DNA of 64,000 nt from Flavobacteriales bacterium (GTDB taxonomy: Bacteria > Bacteroidota > Bacteroidia > Flavobacteriales_F > PHOS-HE28). The stretch is taken from the NCBI GenBank assembly GCA_016713875.1, contig JADJOI010000003.1, forward strand, positions 2,666,001 through 2,730,000, read 5' to 3'. Below the pieces are notes generated by a model that was given only the letters and a program-made list of their open reading frames with translations, was not told the origin of the DNA and did not search any database. Positions 18,844-28,906 of the stretch are shown piece by piece. How positions within the stretch are numbered: the first letter of the stretch is position 1; each line of letters opens with the position of its first letter. Both the position numbers and the translations under genes were made by a program.

Positions 18844-20174
18844 TCCCCGACCTGCGCAAGGACGGCCTGCGCATCCACACCACGCTCGATCCGGAGCTCC
18901 AGCACCTGGCCGTGGAGGCGTCGCGGACGCACCTGGCCCGCATGCAGCCGAAGCTCGATGCGGAGCTCAAGGCGGCGAAGGCGCGCACGGCGTGGGAGCG
19001 CACCAAGGGGAAGAAGGCCGACCGCGCCTGGAAGGCCGATGCCACGGCACCTCGCGAGCTGTACGACCACAAGGGGGTGCGGGTGGACACCATCGGCCAC
19101 CGCGACAGCCTTTGGCACTACCACCGGCTGCTGAACGCCGCGGTGCTGATGATGGAACCGGGTACGGGCAACGTGCGTGCCTGGGTCGGTGGCGGCCACC
19201 ACCGCTACCTGCCCTACGACCTGGTGGAGGCGCGTCGCTCCATCGCCAGCGCGATCAAGCCGGTGATCTACGCCGCCGCGCTGGAGGCCGGCCACGCACC
19301 CTGCACATCCCTGAGCAACGCCCCGCGCACCTACGCGGCGTACGACGACTGGGCGCCGAGCAACTTCGATGGCGACACCACGGGCGGCGAGGTCGCGCTG
19401 TGGGCGGCGCTGGCACGCAGCATGAACCTGCCCACGGTGGACCTCTACTTCCGGCTGGACCAGGACTCGCTGCGCGACGTGGTGCGCGCGCTGGGCCTCC
19501 CGGGCGTGCAGGTGCAGCATCCGGCGGTGTGCCTGGGCGCATCGGACCTGAGCCTGCTGGACATGGTGCCGGCGTACGCGGCCTTCGCCGCGCGCGGCCA
19601 GCGGCCAGCGCCCCGGATGATCACGCGCATCACCGACGCGGACGGCAAGGTGCTGTATGAAGCGCCCCGGCCCCGCAGCCATCGGGCGCTCACCACCGGG
19701 ACGGCCGATGCGATGAACGCCATGCTGCGCCGGGCGGTGGACCAGGGCACGGGCACGGCGCTGCGCACACGCCACGGTGTCGGCGGCGCGGTGGCCGGCA
19801 AGACGGGCACTTCACAGGACCAGCGCGATGCCTGGTTCTTCGGCTACACGCCCGGGCTGGTGGTGGGCACCTGGGTGGGTGCGCGCGACCCGGCCGTCCA
19901 CTTCCGCGGAGCGCTCGGCACCGGTTCGCAACTGGCCCTCCCCATCGCCGGCCAGGTGTTCCATGGCATCGAGGCGAGCGCCGAGCTCCGCCGTCGATAC
20001 ATGCGTCCCTTCACCGCGCCGGACTCCGCGCTGTACAGGCTGGATTGCCCGGCCCGGCACGAGCCCGGCTGGCTCGAGCGGCTCTTCGAGGGCCCGGACG
20101 AGGATCCGACGGACACCAGCGAGCAGCCGGGCTTTCTGCAGCGCCTCTTCCGCGACCGCGAGGGCGACCGCTGA
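18840..20174 (+). CDS. Penicillin-binding protein 1A, transpeptidase half (gene split)
   Basis: The C-terminal 444 residues of a class A penicillin-binding protein, in the -1 frame relative to the glycosyltransferase part. It begins at a GTG (IPDLRKDGLRIHTTLDPELQ), which is the usual sequence joining the two domains. Transpeptidase motifs are present: SIASAIKPVIYAAAL (the SxxK region), SMN, and KTGTS. No signal peptide or membrane helix exists on this part, so if made alone it would stay in the cytoplasm and be useless, which favours a frameshift or an error over a natural split. Its stop abuts the stop of the converging GH38 gene with no spacer. Confidence 0.82.
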   Translation: MIPDLRKDGLRIHTTLDPELQHLAVEASRTHLARMQPKLDAELKAAKARTAWERTKGKKADRAWKADATAPRELYDHKGVRVDTIGHRDSLWHYHRLLNAAVLMMEPGTGNVRAWVGGGHHRYLPYDLVEARRSIASAIKPVIYAAALEAGHAPCTSLSNAPRTYAAYDDWAPSNFDGDTTGGEVALWAALARSMNLPTVDLYFRLDQDSLRDVVRALGLPGVQVQHPAVCLGASDLSLLDMVPAYAAFAARGQRPAPRMITRITDADGKVLYEAPRPRSHRALTTGTADAMNAMLRRAVDQGTGTALRTRHGVGGAVAGKTGTSQDQRDAWFFGYTPGLVVGTWVGARDPAVHFRGALGTGSQLALPIAGQVFHGIEASAELRRRYMRPFTAPDSALYRLDCPARHEPGWLERLFEGPDEDPTDTSEQPGFLQRLFRDREGDR

Positions 20175-23100
20175 TCAGGGCAGCTGCGCCACGCGCACCG
20201 CGGTGGGCACACTGCCGCCGATGTTCACCAGGATCGGGTCGCGGTCGTTCGTACCTCCGGCATACTTCACCACGCCGTCCATGTTCACGTCCTCGCGCAG
20301 GTAGCCCGGGATCGTGGCGGTGGGCACCGCACCGCCGATCGCGGCCAGGATGGGATCGCGGTCGTTGGCGGCACCCGCGTACTTCACCTGCCCGTTGAAG
20401 GTGACATCACCCGCCCACAGCGCCATGGTACCGCCAAGGTTCTTGCGCGCGTCAGTGCCGAAGGTGGCCGTGGCTGGGGCGGTGAGGTCGACGGCGAGCG
20501 GTGCGCCGCTCAGGGTGAAGGCCGATGTTGTCATCGCGCCGAGGTGATTGCGATGGCGCACGGCGATGCGGTAGTTGCCCGTGGCGGCGGTGAACGAGAG
20601 CGCCGACACGCCGTCCGCGGCCACCACATCCCCGTCGCGCTGGAGCAGGCCGCAGCGCGTGGCGATCACCGTGGCGGGCGTGGTGGCATCGCGCAGTTCC
20701 ACCACCACCCAGTCCACCACCGCGTTGGCGCCGCTGGTCTGCAGCACGGTCGGTGTGGTGGTCTCCCCTCCCCCGCCGACATGCGCATAGCTCAGCGCCG
20801 TGTACGGTTCGGTGAGCGGAAGAAGCCCGGCGGCGCGCAGGTCATCGCGCATCAGTTGGCCGCCGGAGGACCAGGGTCCTTCGAGCACCACACGCAGGGC
20901 CAGCTGCACGGCGGGGCTGTTGGGGGTGAGGCGGAAGGTGCGCAGCTCCTGCGGCGCGAAGGCGGCGGTGAGCGTGCCGTTCACCGGTGGGGCGGTGCCC
21001 GTGTTCGTTTCGATGTGGGTGGCGGTCTGCGCCGCGCCGAGGCCCCAGGTGGAGGCGATGTCGGTGCTCTGCGCCGCGTTGCTCACATTCCACAGGCGGG
21101 CGATGATGCCGCTGGCGATGCCCTCCTCGGCGGGCTTCAAGGCCCACAGCAGCACATCGGGATCGCTGAAGGTGAAAGCGCCGAAGGTGGTGGCGGGGTA
21201 CGATCCTCCGGTGCCGGTGCAGGGGCCCACCACGAAGGGGTTCTGGTGCTCCAGGGCGAAGCGCATGGCGGCGACCTGGTCGTAGGCGCCCTCATGCGGC
21301 CGCAGGCTGAAGCCGTAGTGGAAGAGCGTGTCGCCATGCTGGTCGGGGATGCCCGGGCCGCTGCCCTGGAAGTTGCCGCCCGCGGTGAAGCGCAGCTGGC
21401 TGCTGCCGCTGTCGAAGGTGCCGGTGGTGCTGTTGCCCAGCTTCATGAAGGCCGGGCCGCTGGTGCTCACCGTGAGGCCGTACGTCGCGTTGCTGATGTC
21501 GGCGAAGTGGCCGAGGGTGAGCTGGTCGTAGCGCGCGTTCTGTGTGGCGTAGTGGCCGCCCGCGCTGCTCGGCTTGGCGGTGAGGATGGCGCCCAGTTCC
21601 TCGTGCAGCACCGTGGCGTTCACGATCTGCACCCCGTAGGCCCAGTCGAGCGTGCTGCTGAAGTTGTCGGTGATGCGGTCCTCCACGTCCACCCGGTGCA
21701 GGTCCTTGTACAGGGTGACGCGCACATCGTGGCCCAGGGGGACGACCCCTTCGGTCTGCACCGTGGCGCTGATGGGGCCGTTGTTCACCAGGTACTTGAT
21801 GCCGCCGGGGGCGGTGTAGGCGCCGAGGTCGTTCATGATGCGTCCGTTCACCGTGCCGGCGTAGCTGCGGTTGGCGAGCTTGTCGCGCAGGCTGGTGATC
21901 ACCCCTTCGCCGCTCATGCTGATGCGGAAGCGGTCGCTCTCGAAGAGGTGGATGTCCAGCGTGGCCGTGTTGGGCACCACAGGCGGATCGCCCGGCTGCA
22001 CGGTGTACACCTTGTAGCCCGCGGCGGGCACGTCGGTGGCCAGGATGCGCACGAAGGTGGCGCCGTCCTTCACGATCACCTGCGAGGGGATCACCGTGGC
22101 GGTGGTGCGGTCCACCACCTGCACGGGTTGCGGGCCGGCGTAGGGCAGATCGGCCACATCGGTGCGCAGGTGTCCCAGCGGGTTCACCACCACGAAGCGC
22201 AGTTCGCCCCCCGCATCGATCTGCGCGCCGAGGGAGGCGAGCGCGTTGGTGAGCAGCTGGGTGCCGTAGCCGGTGACCTGCGCCTCCAGCCCTCGCTGCC
22301 ACAGGGCCCGGTCGTTGGCGGACACCACGCCGCCACCACCGAGGTTGTGCTCCCAGTAGAGGCTGATGGCGGTGTGGGCTTGTTCGCGCTGCGCGGCCAT
22401 GTTCGACCACACGGCCGGATCGTGGCGGGCGGCCAATGTGGCCACGGCCTCGGCGCTCCGCAGACGCTCGATGCCGCGGCGCATGCGGCCGGTGACCTCC
22501 GCGATGCTCGCGCAGTCGAGGTCCCACTCGTTGCCGAAGCTCAACGACTGGCTGGGTAAGGTGCCGCCGTAGGTGGCCTCGATGTCCTGGAAGAAGTCCT
22601 TCATGTTGCTCACGTGGCACTGCGTGGTGGCGTTGCTGCGGGCCTGGGCCACGGTGGGGAAGCTGCTGTCGAGCGTGAGGGTGTTGTCCCATCCGCGGCC
22701 GAAGGCCCCGGCCACGGTGTAGGGGTAGTTGTGCGGGAAGGCCACGCTGTTGAGCTTGTCCAGGCATTGGTCCACGGCGGTGTTGGGCACGAAGGCCTCG
22801 GCATAGCCGCCCAGCCCCTGGTTGTAGGTGAGGCTGTACCACTTCATCAGCACGCTGGAGCCATCGAGGCCGGTGTAGCGGTAGAGCTCATGCTGGCGCT
22901 GGCCCAGACCGGTGACCTGCGTGGCACAGCCGCACACGCCTTTCCAGCTGTAGCGGGCGCCCATCCCGTTCCACAGCGAGGCCAGGCCCAGGGGCTGGGT
23001 CTGGTTCTCCATGCTGATGGCCATGGGGATGTCGATGCCGTACTGCCGTTGCAGGCGTCCCGCGTAGTAGCCGCTGCGGATCACGCCTTCAGTGGTGTTG

Positions 23101-23453
23101 CCGCCGTGGGTGCACACCAGGCCGTTCAGGGGCACGGTCATCTGGCCGCTTTGCAGCTGCGCGATCAGGCGGTCGAACTGCGCGGCCGGGCGGTTGCGCT
23201 TGTAGATCTCCACCCAGTACCAGCCGTCGCAGTTCCACTTGTTCCGATAGGGGGCGGGGTTGTTGGCGGTGGCGTCGTTGAGATCGAGGTAGTGGTCGAT
23301 CATCTGCGGGATCCACTGCTCGTAGTCCGCCACGGTGCCGCTCCACAGGTAATCGGTGTGGTCGTCCGGGGCCAGGTAGATGCGGTTGGTCTGGGCGTCG
23401 GCGAGGACCGGGACGAACAGGACGGGCAGCAGAAAGCGGGCACGGCGCAGCAT
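20175..23453 (-). CDS. Exported GH38-like alpha-mannosidase with dockerin-like C-terminus
   Basis: A large exported protein of 1092 residues. The signal peptide ends VLADAQ. The N-terminal third resembles the glycoside hydrolase 38 catalytic domain: YLAPDDHTDYLWSGTVADYEQ in pieces, with the HTD metal site, and a GNEWDLDCAS segment. The C-terminal 75 residues hold two NDRDPIL repeats with EDVNMDGVVKYAG, an EF-hand/dockerin-like module often seen at the end of secreted Bacteroidota proteins. An in-frame ATG at 23477 exists but the one at 23453 opens directly on the signal peptide. Likely cleaves mannose-containing glycans outside the cell. Confidence 0.72.
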   Translation of the reverse strand: MLRRARFLLPVLFVPVLADAQTNRIYLAPDDHTDYLWSGTVADYEQWIPQMIDHYLDLNDATANNPAPYRNKWNCDGWYWVEIYKRNRPAAQFDRLIAQLQSGQMTVPLNGLVCTHGGNTTEGVIRSGYYAGRLQRQYGIDIPMAISMENQTQPLGLASLWNGMGARYSWKGVCGCATQVTGLGQRQHELYRYTGLDGSSVLMKWYSLTYNQGLGGYAEAFVPNTAVDQCLDKLNSVAFPHNYPYTVAGAFGRGWDNTLTLDSSFPTVAQARSNATTQCHVSNMKDFFQDIEATYGGTLPSQSLSFGNEWDLDCASIAEVTGRMRRGIERLRSAEAVATLAARHDPAVWSNMAAQREQAHTAISLYWEHNLGGGGVVSANDRALWQRGLEAQVTGYGTQLLTNALASLGAQIDAGGELRFVVVNPLGHLRTDVADLPYAGPQPVQVVDRTTATVIPSQVIVKDGATFVRILATDVPAAGYKVYTVQPGDPPVVPNTATLDIHLFESDRFRISMSGEGVITSLRDKLANRSYAGTVNGRIMNDLGAYTAPGGIKYLVNNGPISATVQTEGVVPLGHDVRVTLYKDLHRVDVEDRITDNFSSTLDWAYGVQIVNATVLHEELGAILTAKPSSAGGHYATQNARYDQLTLGHFADISNATYGLTVSTSGPAFMKLGNSTTGTFDSGSSQLRFTAGGNFQGSGPGIPDQHGDTLFHYGFSLRPHEGAYDQVAAMRFALEHQNPFVVGPCTGTGGSYPATTFGAFTFSDPDVLLWALKPAEEGIASGIIARLWNVSNAAQSTDIASTWGLGAAQTATHIETNTGTAPPVNGTLTAAFAPQELRTFRLTPNSPAVQLALRVVLEGPWSSGGQLMRDDLRAAGLLPLTEPYTALSYAHVGGGGETTTPTVLQTSGANAVVDWVVVELRDATTPATVIATRCGLLQRDGDVVAADGVSALSFTAATGNYRIAVRHRNHLGAMTTSAFTLSGAPLAVDLTAPATATFGTDARKNLGGTMALWAGDVTFNGQVKYAGAANDRDPILAAIGGAVPTATIPGYLREDVNMDGVVKYAGGTNDRDPILVNIGGSVPTAVRVAQLP

Positions 23454-23506
23454 GGCGCGGGGGGTTGGTCCGGTCAAGTTACCGGATCGCCGGGACCTGT
23501 CGCGCC

Positions 23507-25144
23507 TCAGCGTCGGCGGTCCATGCCGGGCACCGAGGCCGGTGCGCGCTCCTGCTTCGCCGGCGGCGGCTCCTTCACCTGTGCGCCTTCACGGTACTCG
23601 ATGGACCGGGTGACGCGGCCGTCGGTGTCGAGGAACTCCATGGTGCCGTGCAGGCGGCCCTGCACATAGCTCATGCGCTGCACCAGCCGGCCGCGGTGGT
23701 CGTACACCTCGCAGCGGCCATGCGGGTCGCCGTTCAGCAGCTCCTGCTCGCGCAGCTTCACCCCGGCATCATCGAAGTAGCTCCAGCGGCCGGTGGGCAT
23801 GCCGTTCAGGTAGGTGCCCTCGCTGATGGGCAGACCGCCGGTGTTGTAGGCCACCCAGCGACCGCCCCGCTTGCCGGCCGCGTAGTAACCCTCTTCCTTC
23901 AGCTTGCCGTTCTCGTACCAGAACTTCCATGCGCCGTCCTTCAGGTCATCCTTCCAGCTGCCTTCATACTCCTGCTGACCGTCGGGGTACCAGCCTTTCC
24001 ACAGGCCGCTGATGCGCCCGGCCGTGAAGCCGCCCTGGTCCTTCATCCGTCCGTTCTCGAACCAGCTCGTCCACTGGCCTTCGCTGAGCCCGTTCACGTA
24101 AGGGCCCTCTTGCAGCTTCTGTCCGCTCTCGTACCAGGTGGTCCACACGCCCTGCTTCACCCCGCCCACAAAGCCGCCCTTCTTCCAGAACTGGCCGCCC
24201 TCGTAGAAGTAGACCCAGTCCCCCTCCTCGCGGTCGTTGGCGTAGGTGCCGGTGCTGCTGAGCTGGCCGTTGGGATACCAGTACTTCCAGAGCCCCTGCC
24301 GCTGGTCCGCCGCGAAGCCGCCCTGCATGTCGGGCTGTCCGGTGGTGGTCGTCCACACCCAAAGGCTGTCCTTGAGCCCATCGCGGTAGTGCCCGGTGAT
24401 GTGGGCCTGGCCGCTGCGGAACAGCAGTGTGAAGGGGCCGTGCAAGCGGCCCCGCTCGTAGTGCTCCTCCTTCTCCAGCTTGCCATCGCTGAAGGAGTAG
24501 GACCAGGCGCCGTGCTTCACGCCGCCGAGATAGGCGCCGATGGCCTTGGGGTTGCCGGCGGGATACTGCTCCCTGTAGCTGCCGCTGGGCACACCGCCCA
24601 CGTAGCTCGTCTCCGTCTGCAGGGCGCCACTGGCATACCAGGTGCGCAGGGTGCCGGTGCCGTCCTTCACGGTGCGCTCGCCGGCCTTGTCCCAGGCATC
24701 GAGCAGCAGGCAGATGGTGTCGGCGCACTGTTCACGCATGTAGGGACGGCCGTCGGTGTACCAGTACTCCCAGAGGCCCTGTTTCCGTCCGCGTTGATAG
24801 GCGCCGCGCTCCATGAGGGTGCCGCTGCGGTAGTAGCTCTGCATCAGGCTGTCCTGTTCGCCGCGGCGGAACCAGCCGTCGTGCTGCACCTGAGCATTGT
24901 CGTAGAAGAGGCGCACATGCCCGTCGCGCTCGCCGCCCTTGAACTCGGCCTCCTCGAACAGCCGGCCCTGCGGGTCCCAGAAGCGCCACAGCCCCCACTC
25001 GCGCCCGTTGACGAACAGGCCTTCGCTGCGCTTCACGGTGCGGGTGCTGTCCCAGTGGTCCACGAAAGGTTGCACGGATTGGGCGCGGAGGGCACCGGAA
25101 GCCAGCAGGAGCAGGAGGAAGCAGTGGCGCAGGTGGACGGGCAT
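23507..25144 (-). CDS. Exported MORN-like (YwqK-type) repeat protein
   Basis: A 545-residue exported protein (signal peptide ending ALRAQ) made almost entirely of about twenty short repeats of the type GxWxxWYxNGxLxxxGxY, for example QGLWKYWYPNGQLSSTGTY and DGAWKFWYENGKLKEEGYY. Such MORN-variant repeats form an elongated beta meander. In Bacteroidota these proteins are often labelled YwqK-family antitoxin after one member, but nothing here supports an antitoxin role. The tail is proline- and lysine-rich with no sorting domain. The function is unknown. Confidence 0.75.
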   Translation of the reverse strand: MPVHLRHCFLLLLLASGALRAQSVQPFVDHWDSTRTVKRSEGLFVNGREWGLWRFWDPQGRLFEEAEFKGGERDGHVRLFYDNAQVQHDGWFRRGEQDSLMQSYYRSGTLMERGAYQRGRKQGLWEYWYTDGRPYMREQCADTICLLLDAWDKAGERTVKDGTGTLRTWYASGALQTETSYVGGVPSGSYREQYPAGNPKAIGAYLGGVKHGAWSYSFSDGKLEKEEHYERGRLHGPFTLLFRSGQAHITGHYRDGLKDSLWVWTTTTGQPDMQGGFAADQRQGLWKYWYPNGQLSSTGTYANDREEGDWVYFYEGGQFWKKGGFVGGVKQGVWTTWYESGQKLQEGPYVNGLSEGQWTSWFENGRMKDQGGFTAGRISGLWKGWYPDGQQEYEGSWKDDLKDGAWKFWYENGKLKEEGYYAAGKRGGRWVAYNTGGLPISEGTYLNGMPTGRWSYFDDAGVKLREQELLNGDPHGRCEVYDHRGRLVQRMSYVQGRLHGTMEFLDTDGRVTRSIEYREGAQVKEPPPAKQERAPASVPGMDRRR

Positions 25145-25338
25145 GGCCTCAAAAGTACCCGGCGGCGCAGGCACCTTGGAGGAAGGAACGACGGATCATC
25201 CACGATCCGCATGGGGCGCGAACGGATCTCCGCCCCGCGGTGTTCCCCCGGCGGCCATGATGGGCCACCAAGGACCGCCTTGAGATGGATGACGGAGCAC
25301 AGCGCCGAGGGACAAAGGACCCGGCTACCTTGCGGGCC

Positions 25339-27276
25339 ATGAAGCACAAGCGGGGTCGGAGCCTCGTGGTCCTTGCCGGCCTGGCGGGGCTGGTGCTGCT
25401 GCTGGCGGGCTGGTCCACGGAGCTGGAGCCTCGCGGGCACCACAACCGGCTGGAGGGCCTGTTGTTCCGCTCGGCGGACACGGACCTGGTGGTGCTGTAC
25501 AGCACCTACTTCGCCACGGCGGGCCGCTGCGCGGGCTGCCACGGCCACGATGTGAACGGGGTGGCCAGCGTGGACGGCAGCGGCCGCGATGTGAACGTGG
25601 CCGACGACTGGCGGAGCACCATGATGGCCAACAGCGCGCGCGATCCCTTCTTCCGCGCCAAGCTGGAGCACGAGGTGCTGGTGAACCCCGGCCACCAGGG
25701 GGCGATCGAGGGCAAGTGCCTGAGCTGCCATGCGCCGCTGGGCTTCCACGAGCAGCGCATGCTGGGCGGCGCGCCCTTCACCGCGGCCACGCTGGACACC
25801 AGCACGATCGGCCTGGACGGCGTGAGCTGTGCGGCCTGTCACCAACAGGACCCGGACAGTGCGGGCCGCTTCTTCAGCGGCGACCTGCGCTTCAGCATCG
25901 ACACGGTGTACGGGCCTTATCAGGAGGACGAGATCAATCCGGCGATCATGGAGTTCTTCGTCGGCTTCCGGCCCACCTACGGGGAGCACATCGTGGACGG
26001 CCGCACCTGCGCGGGCTGCCACACGCTGATCACCGAGACGGCGGACCTGCAGGGCAACCTCACGGGCGACCGGTTCGTGGAGCAGGCCACCTGGCACGAG
26101 TGGCTCAACTCGGCTTACAATGGCACGGCCGCCAACTGCCGCAGCTGCCACCTGCCGCGCATCCAGGACAGCATCGTCCTGGCCTCGGACTACTCCTTCC
26201 TGCCGGGGCATACGCCCTTCGGCCTTCACCACCTGGCCGGCGGCAACGTGTACATGCTGGAGCTGATGAAGCAGCACCGCCAGCAACTGGGCATCCCGGC
26301 CACCGATGTACAGTTCGACAGCACCATCGCCCGCACGCTCGACAACCTGCGACACCGCTCGGTGGAGCTGGACGTGCAGCTTCAGGACCGCAACGCGGAC
26401 ACCGCCTGGATCGATGTGACGCTGCTGAACCTCACCGGTCACAAGTTCCCCAGCGGCTATCCGAGCCGGCGCGCCTTCGTGGAGGTCGACGTGCTGGACA
26501 GCGATGGCGACACGCTCTTCCACAGCGGGCGCTTCGACGCGGCCTGGGAGGTGGAGGGCCACGACGCCGACCTGGAACCGCACCACGATGTGATCCGCAG
26601 CGCGGACCAGGCGCAGATCTACGAGCTGGTGATGGGCGACGTGAACGACGATGTGACCACGGTGCTGGAGCGCGCCAAGAGCCCGCTGAAGGACAACCGC
26701 CTTGTGCCCGTGGGTTTCAGCACCACGCACCCGGTGTACGACACCACGCGCATCGCCGGCGTGCCGCCGACCGATGCGGACTTCAACCACGATGCCCTGG
26801 GCCTGGAGGGCAGCGGCTCGGACCGCGTGCACTATCACGTGCCGCTCGGCGGCTACGAGGGACCGATCCAGGTGCAGGTGCGGGTGTGGTACCAGCCCGT
26901 GCCGCCGCGGTGGAACGCCGAGATGTTCGCCTTCACCGGTGCACGCATCGACAGCTTCCGCACCATGGTGGACGCGATGGACGGCAGCCCCACGCTGGTG
27001 ACGGCGGACAGCCTCTTCGTGGGCGCGCTCGGCATCGGGGAGCTCGATGGCCCGCCGATGCTCGTGCATCCCAACCCCGCGCCGGACGGCCGGGTGACGG
27101 TGATCGGCCGCGCCGAGGTGATGGAGGTGTACGATGCAGCGGGACACCGGGCCGCGGTGCAGGTGCAGCGACACGGCGACCGCAGCGTAGTGCAGCTGCC
27201 TTCGGCGCCGGGCACCTACCTTGTGGTGCTGCGCCACCACGGCGTCGACCGGGTGGAGCGCGTGGTGCGACCATGA
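25339..27276 (+). CDS. Secreted pentahaem cytochrome c with sorting-type C-terminus
   Basis: A 645-residue protein with an N-terminal signal or anchor helix and five CxxCH haem sites: CAGCH, CLSCH, CAACH, CAGCH and CRSCH. The central part resembles the cytochrome c554-like fold followed by a beta-rich region (LTGHKFPSGYPSRRAFVEVDV in pieces). The last 70 residues (VHPNPAPDGRVTVIG ... EVYDAAGHRAAVQV ... GTYLVVLRHHG) look like a type IX secretion sorting domain, so it is probably exposed on the surface. It is the first of five genes joined by 4-base overlaps. The electron partner is unknown. Confidence 0.8.
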   Translation: MKHKRGRSLVVLAGLAGLVLLLAGWSTELEPRGHHNRLEGLLFRSADTDLVVLYSTYFATAGRCAGCHGHDVNGVASVDGSGRDVNVADDWRSTMMANSARDPFFRAKLEHEVLVNPGHQGAIEGKCLSCHAPLGFHEQRMLGGAPFTAATLDTSTIGLDGVSCAACHQQDPDSAGRFFSGDLRFSIDTVYGPYQEDEINPAIMEFFVGFRPTYGEHIVDGRTCAGCHTLITETADLQGNLTGDRFVEQATWHEWLNSAYNGTAANCRSCHLPRIQDSIVLASDYSFLPGHTPFGLHHLAGGNVYMLELMKQHRQQLGIPATDVQFDSTIARTLDNLRHRSVELDVQLQDRNADTAWIDVTLLNLTGHKFPSGYPSRRAFVEVDVLDSDGDTLFHSGRFDAAWEVEGHDADLEPHHDVIRSADQAQIYELVMGDVNDDVTTVLERAKSPLKDNRLVPVGFSTTHPVYDTTRIAGVPPTDADFNHDALGLEGSGSDRVHYHVPLGGYEGPIQVQVRVWYQPVPPRWNAEMFAFTGARIDSFRTMVDAMDGSPTLVTADSLFVGALGIGELDGPPMLVHPNPAPDGRVTVIGRAEVMEVYDAAGHRAAVQVQRHGDRSVVQLPSAPGTYLVVLRHHGVDRVERVVRP

Positions 27277-28121
27277 CCGCTCCCTTCCTCGCCTCGCTGC
27301 ACTGCTATCCGGTGAAGTCGCTCGGGGGCTTCGCGATGCGGGAGGCCCGGCTCACCGACCGAGGGTTGCAGCATGACCGGCGCTGGATGCTGGTGGATGC
27401 CACCGGCCGCTTCCTCACCCAGCGCGAACTACCGTCCATGGCCTGCCTGCACACTGCACCGGCAGGGGAAGGCTTCGCGGTGACCGACCTCCGGAACGGG
27501 GAGCGGCTGATGCTGCCCTGGACCCTGGACGAAGGGCCCGACCCCTGGGTACAGATATGGGACGCGCGCGTACGCGCGCGCGAGGCACCATCGTCCTGGT
27601 CGGTGTGGTTCAGCGATCGGCTGGGGAGCGCCGTGCGCCTGGTGCACATGCCGGATGATGCGCAACGCCGGGTGGACGAGCGCTACGCCCAAGGCCTCAC
27701 CTCCTTGAGCGACGGCTTCCCGTACATGATCCTCTCGCAGGCCTCCGTGGACGCGTTGAACGAACGAGGCACCGCATGGGCACACGAACACACGGGCACG
27801 TGGGCACCGGTTCCCATGGAGCGCTTCCGTCCGAACCTGGTGATCGGCGGCGGCACGGCGCACCAGGAGGATCGCTGGCGCGAGGTGCGGATCGGCGAGG
27901 TGCGGTTCACCCTGGTGAAGCCCTGCGCCCGCTGCATCATCATCACCACCGACCAGCGCACCGGCGAGCGCGGCAAGGAGCCGCTTCGCACGCTGGCCTC
28001 CTACCGCACGGTGGACAGCAAGGTGCACTTCGGCATGAACGCCGTCGCCGATGTGGAGGGCAACGTACGCTTGGGTGATGGCATCACCGTGTTGGCCGAA
28101 GCCTCGACGATCGTCCCATGA
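27273..28121 (+). CDS. MOSC-domain protein with N-terminal beta-barrel domain
   Basis: A 282-residue protein of the YcbX/mARC type. The N-terminal MOSC_N domain reads LHCYPVKSLGGFAM and RGLQHDRRWMLVD; the MOSC domain has FRPNLVIGGG and the conserved cysteine in VKPCARCIIITTDQRTGE. Relatives bind molybdenum cofactor and reduce N-hydroxylated compounds. The start overlaps the cytochrome stop by ATGA, and the stop overlaps the transporter start in the same way. Confidence 0.87.
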   Translation: MTAPFLASLHCYPVKSLGGFAMREARLTDRGLQHDRRWMLVDATGRFLTQRELPSMACLHTAPAGEGFAVTDLRNGERLMLPWTLDEGPDPWVQIWDARVRAREAPSSWSVWFSDRLGSAVRLVHMPDDAQRRVDERYAQGLTSLSDGFPYMILSQASVDALNERGTAWAHEHTGTWAPVPMERFRPNLVIGGGTAHQEDRWREVRIGEVRFTLVKPCARCIIITTDQRTGERGKEPLRTLASYRTVDSKVHFGMNAVADVEGNVRLGDGITVLAEASTIVP

Positions 28122-28906
28122 TCCACTCCATCCTGGCCGACAAGGCCACGCGGCTTTACCTCTTCCTCGGCGGATCCTTCGTGGCCAACGCGCTCATCGC
28201 CGAGATGATCGGCGTGAAGCTCTTCCAGCTGGAGACATTGCTAGGCCTCACCAAGGCCGACTTCACGCTGCTCGGTCAGGCGCACCTGAGCTTCGTGCTG
28301 AGCGTGGGTGTGCTGCCGTGGCCCATCGTCTTCATCATGACCGACGTGGTGAACGACTACTATGGTGTGCGGGGCGTGCGCTTCCTCACGCTGCTCACCA
28401 CGGGCCTCATCGCCTTCGCCTTCGGGGTGATGTACTTCGCCATCCGCATGCCCGCGGAGCAGGGCTGGTGGATCGGCAGCAGCGCAGCGCAGGGGGTGCC
28501 CGACATGCAGGCGGCCTTCACGGCCATCTTCGGGCAGGGCATGAACATCATCCTCGGCTCGCTGACCGCCTTCGTGGTGGGGCAGCTGGTGGACGCCTTC
28601 GTCTTCCGTCGCATCAAACGGATCACCGGCGACCGGCGGATCTGGCTGCGCGCCACCGGCAGCACGCTGGTGAGCCAGTTGGTGGACAGTGTGGTGGTGA
28701 CCTACGTGGCGTTCTGGGTCCTCAAGGACATGAGCTTCCCGATGGCCACCGCGCTGGTGCTCACCGCGTACACCTATAAGCTCGTCGTAGCGGTGCTCAG
28801 TACGCCGCTGGTCTACCTCGTGCACGCCGGTGTCGAGCGTTATCTTGGCGCGGAGCGGGCGGTGGCGATGCGCGCGGCCGCGCTCCGCACGCACGAGGTC
28901 CCATGA
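28118..28906 (+). CDS. yhhQ: Queuosine precursor transporter
   Basis: A 262-residue membrane protein of the vitamin-uptake-like (VUT) family with about six to seven helices. Family marks include FIMTDVVNDYYGVRGVR and LVSQLVDSVVVTYVAFW, the latter containing the conserved Q-D pair in a late helix. Such proteins import preQ1 or preQ0 for queuosine synthesis. It is overlapped by 4 bases on each side by the MOSC and GNAT genes. Confidence 0.88.
   Translation: MIHSILADKATRLYLFLGGSFVANALIAEMIGVKLFQLETLLGLTKADFTLLGQAHLSFVLSVGVLPWPIVFIMTDVVNDYYGVRGVRFLTLLTTGLIAFAFGVMYFAIRMPAEQGWWIGSSAAQGVPDMQAAFTAIFGQGMNIILGSLTAFVVGQLVDAFVFRRIKRITGDRRIWLRATGSTLVSQLVDSVVVTYVAFWVLKDMSFPMATALVLTAYTYKLVVAVLSTPLVYLVHAGVERYLGAERAVAMRAAALRTHEVP

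Noticed and set aside
23507..25144. YwqK-type antitoxin role for the MORN-like protein
   Set aside because: The label comes from one family member; this protein is exported, very long, and has no toxin neighbour.
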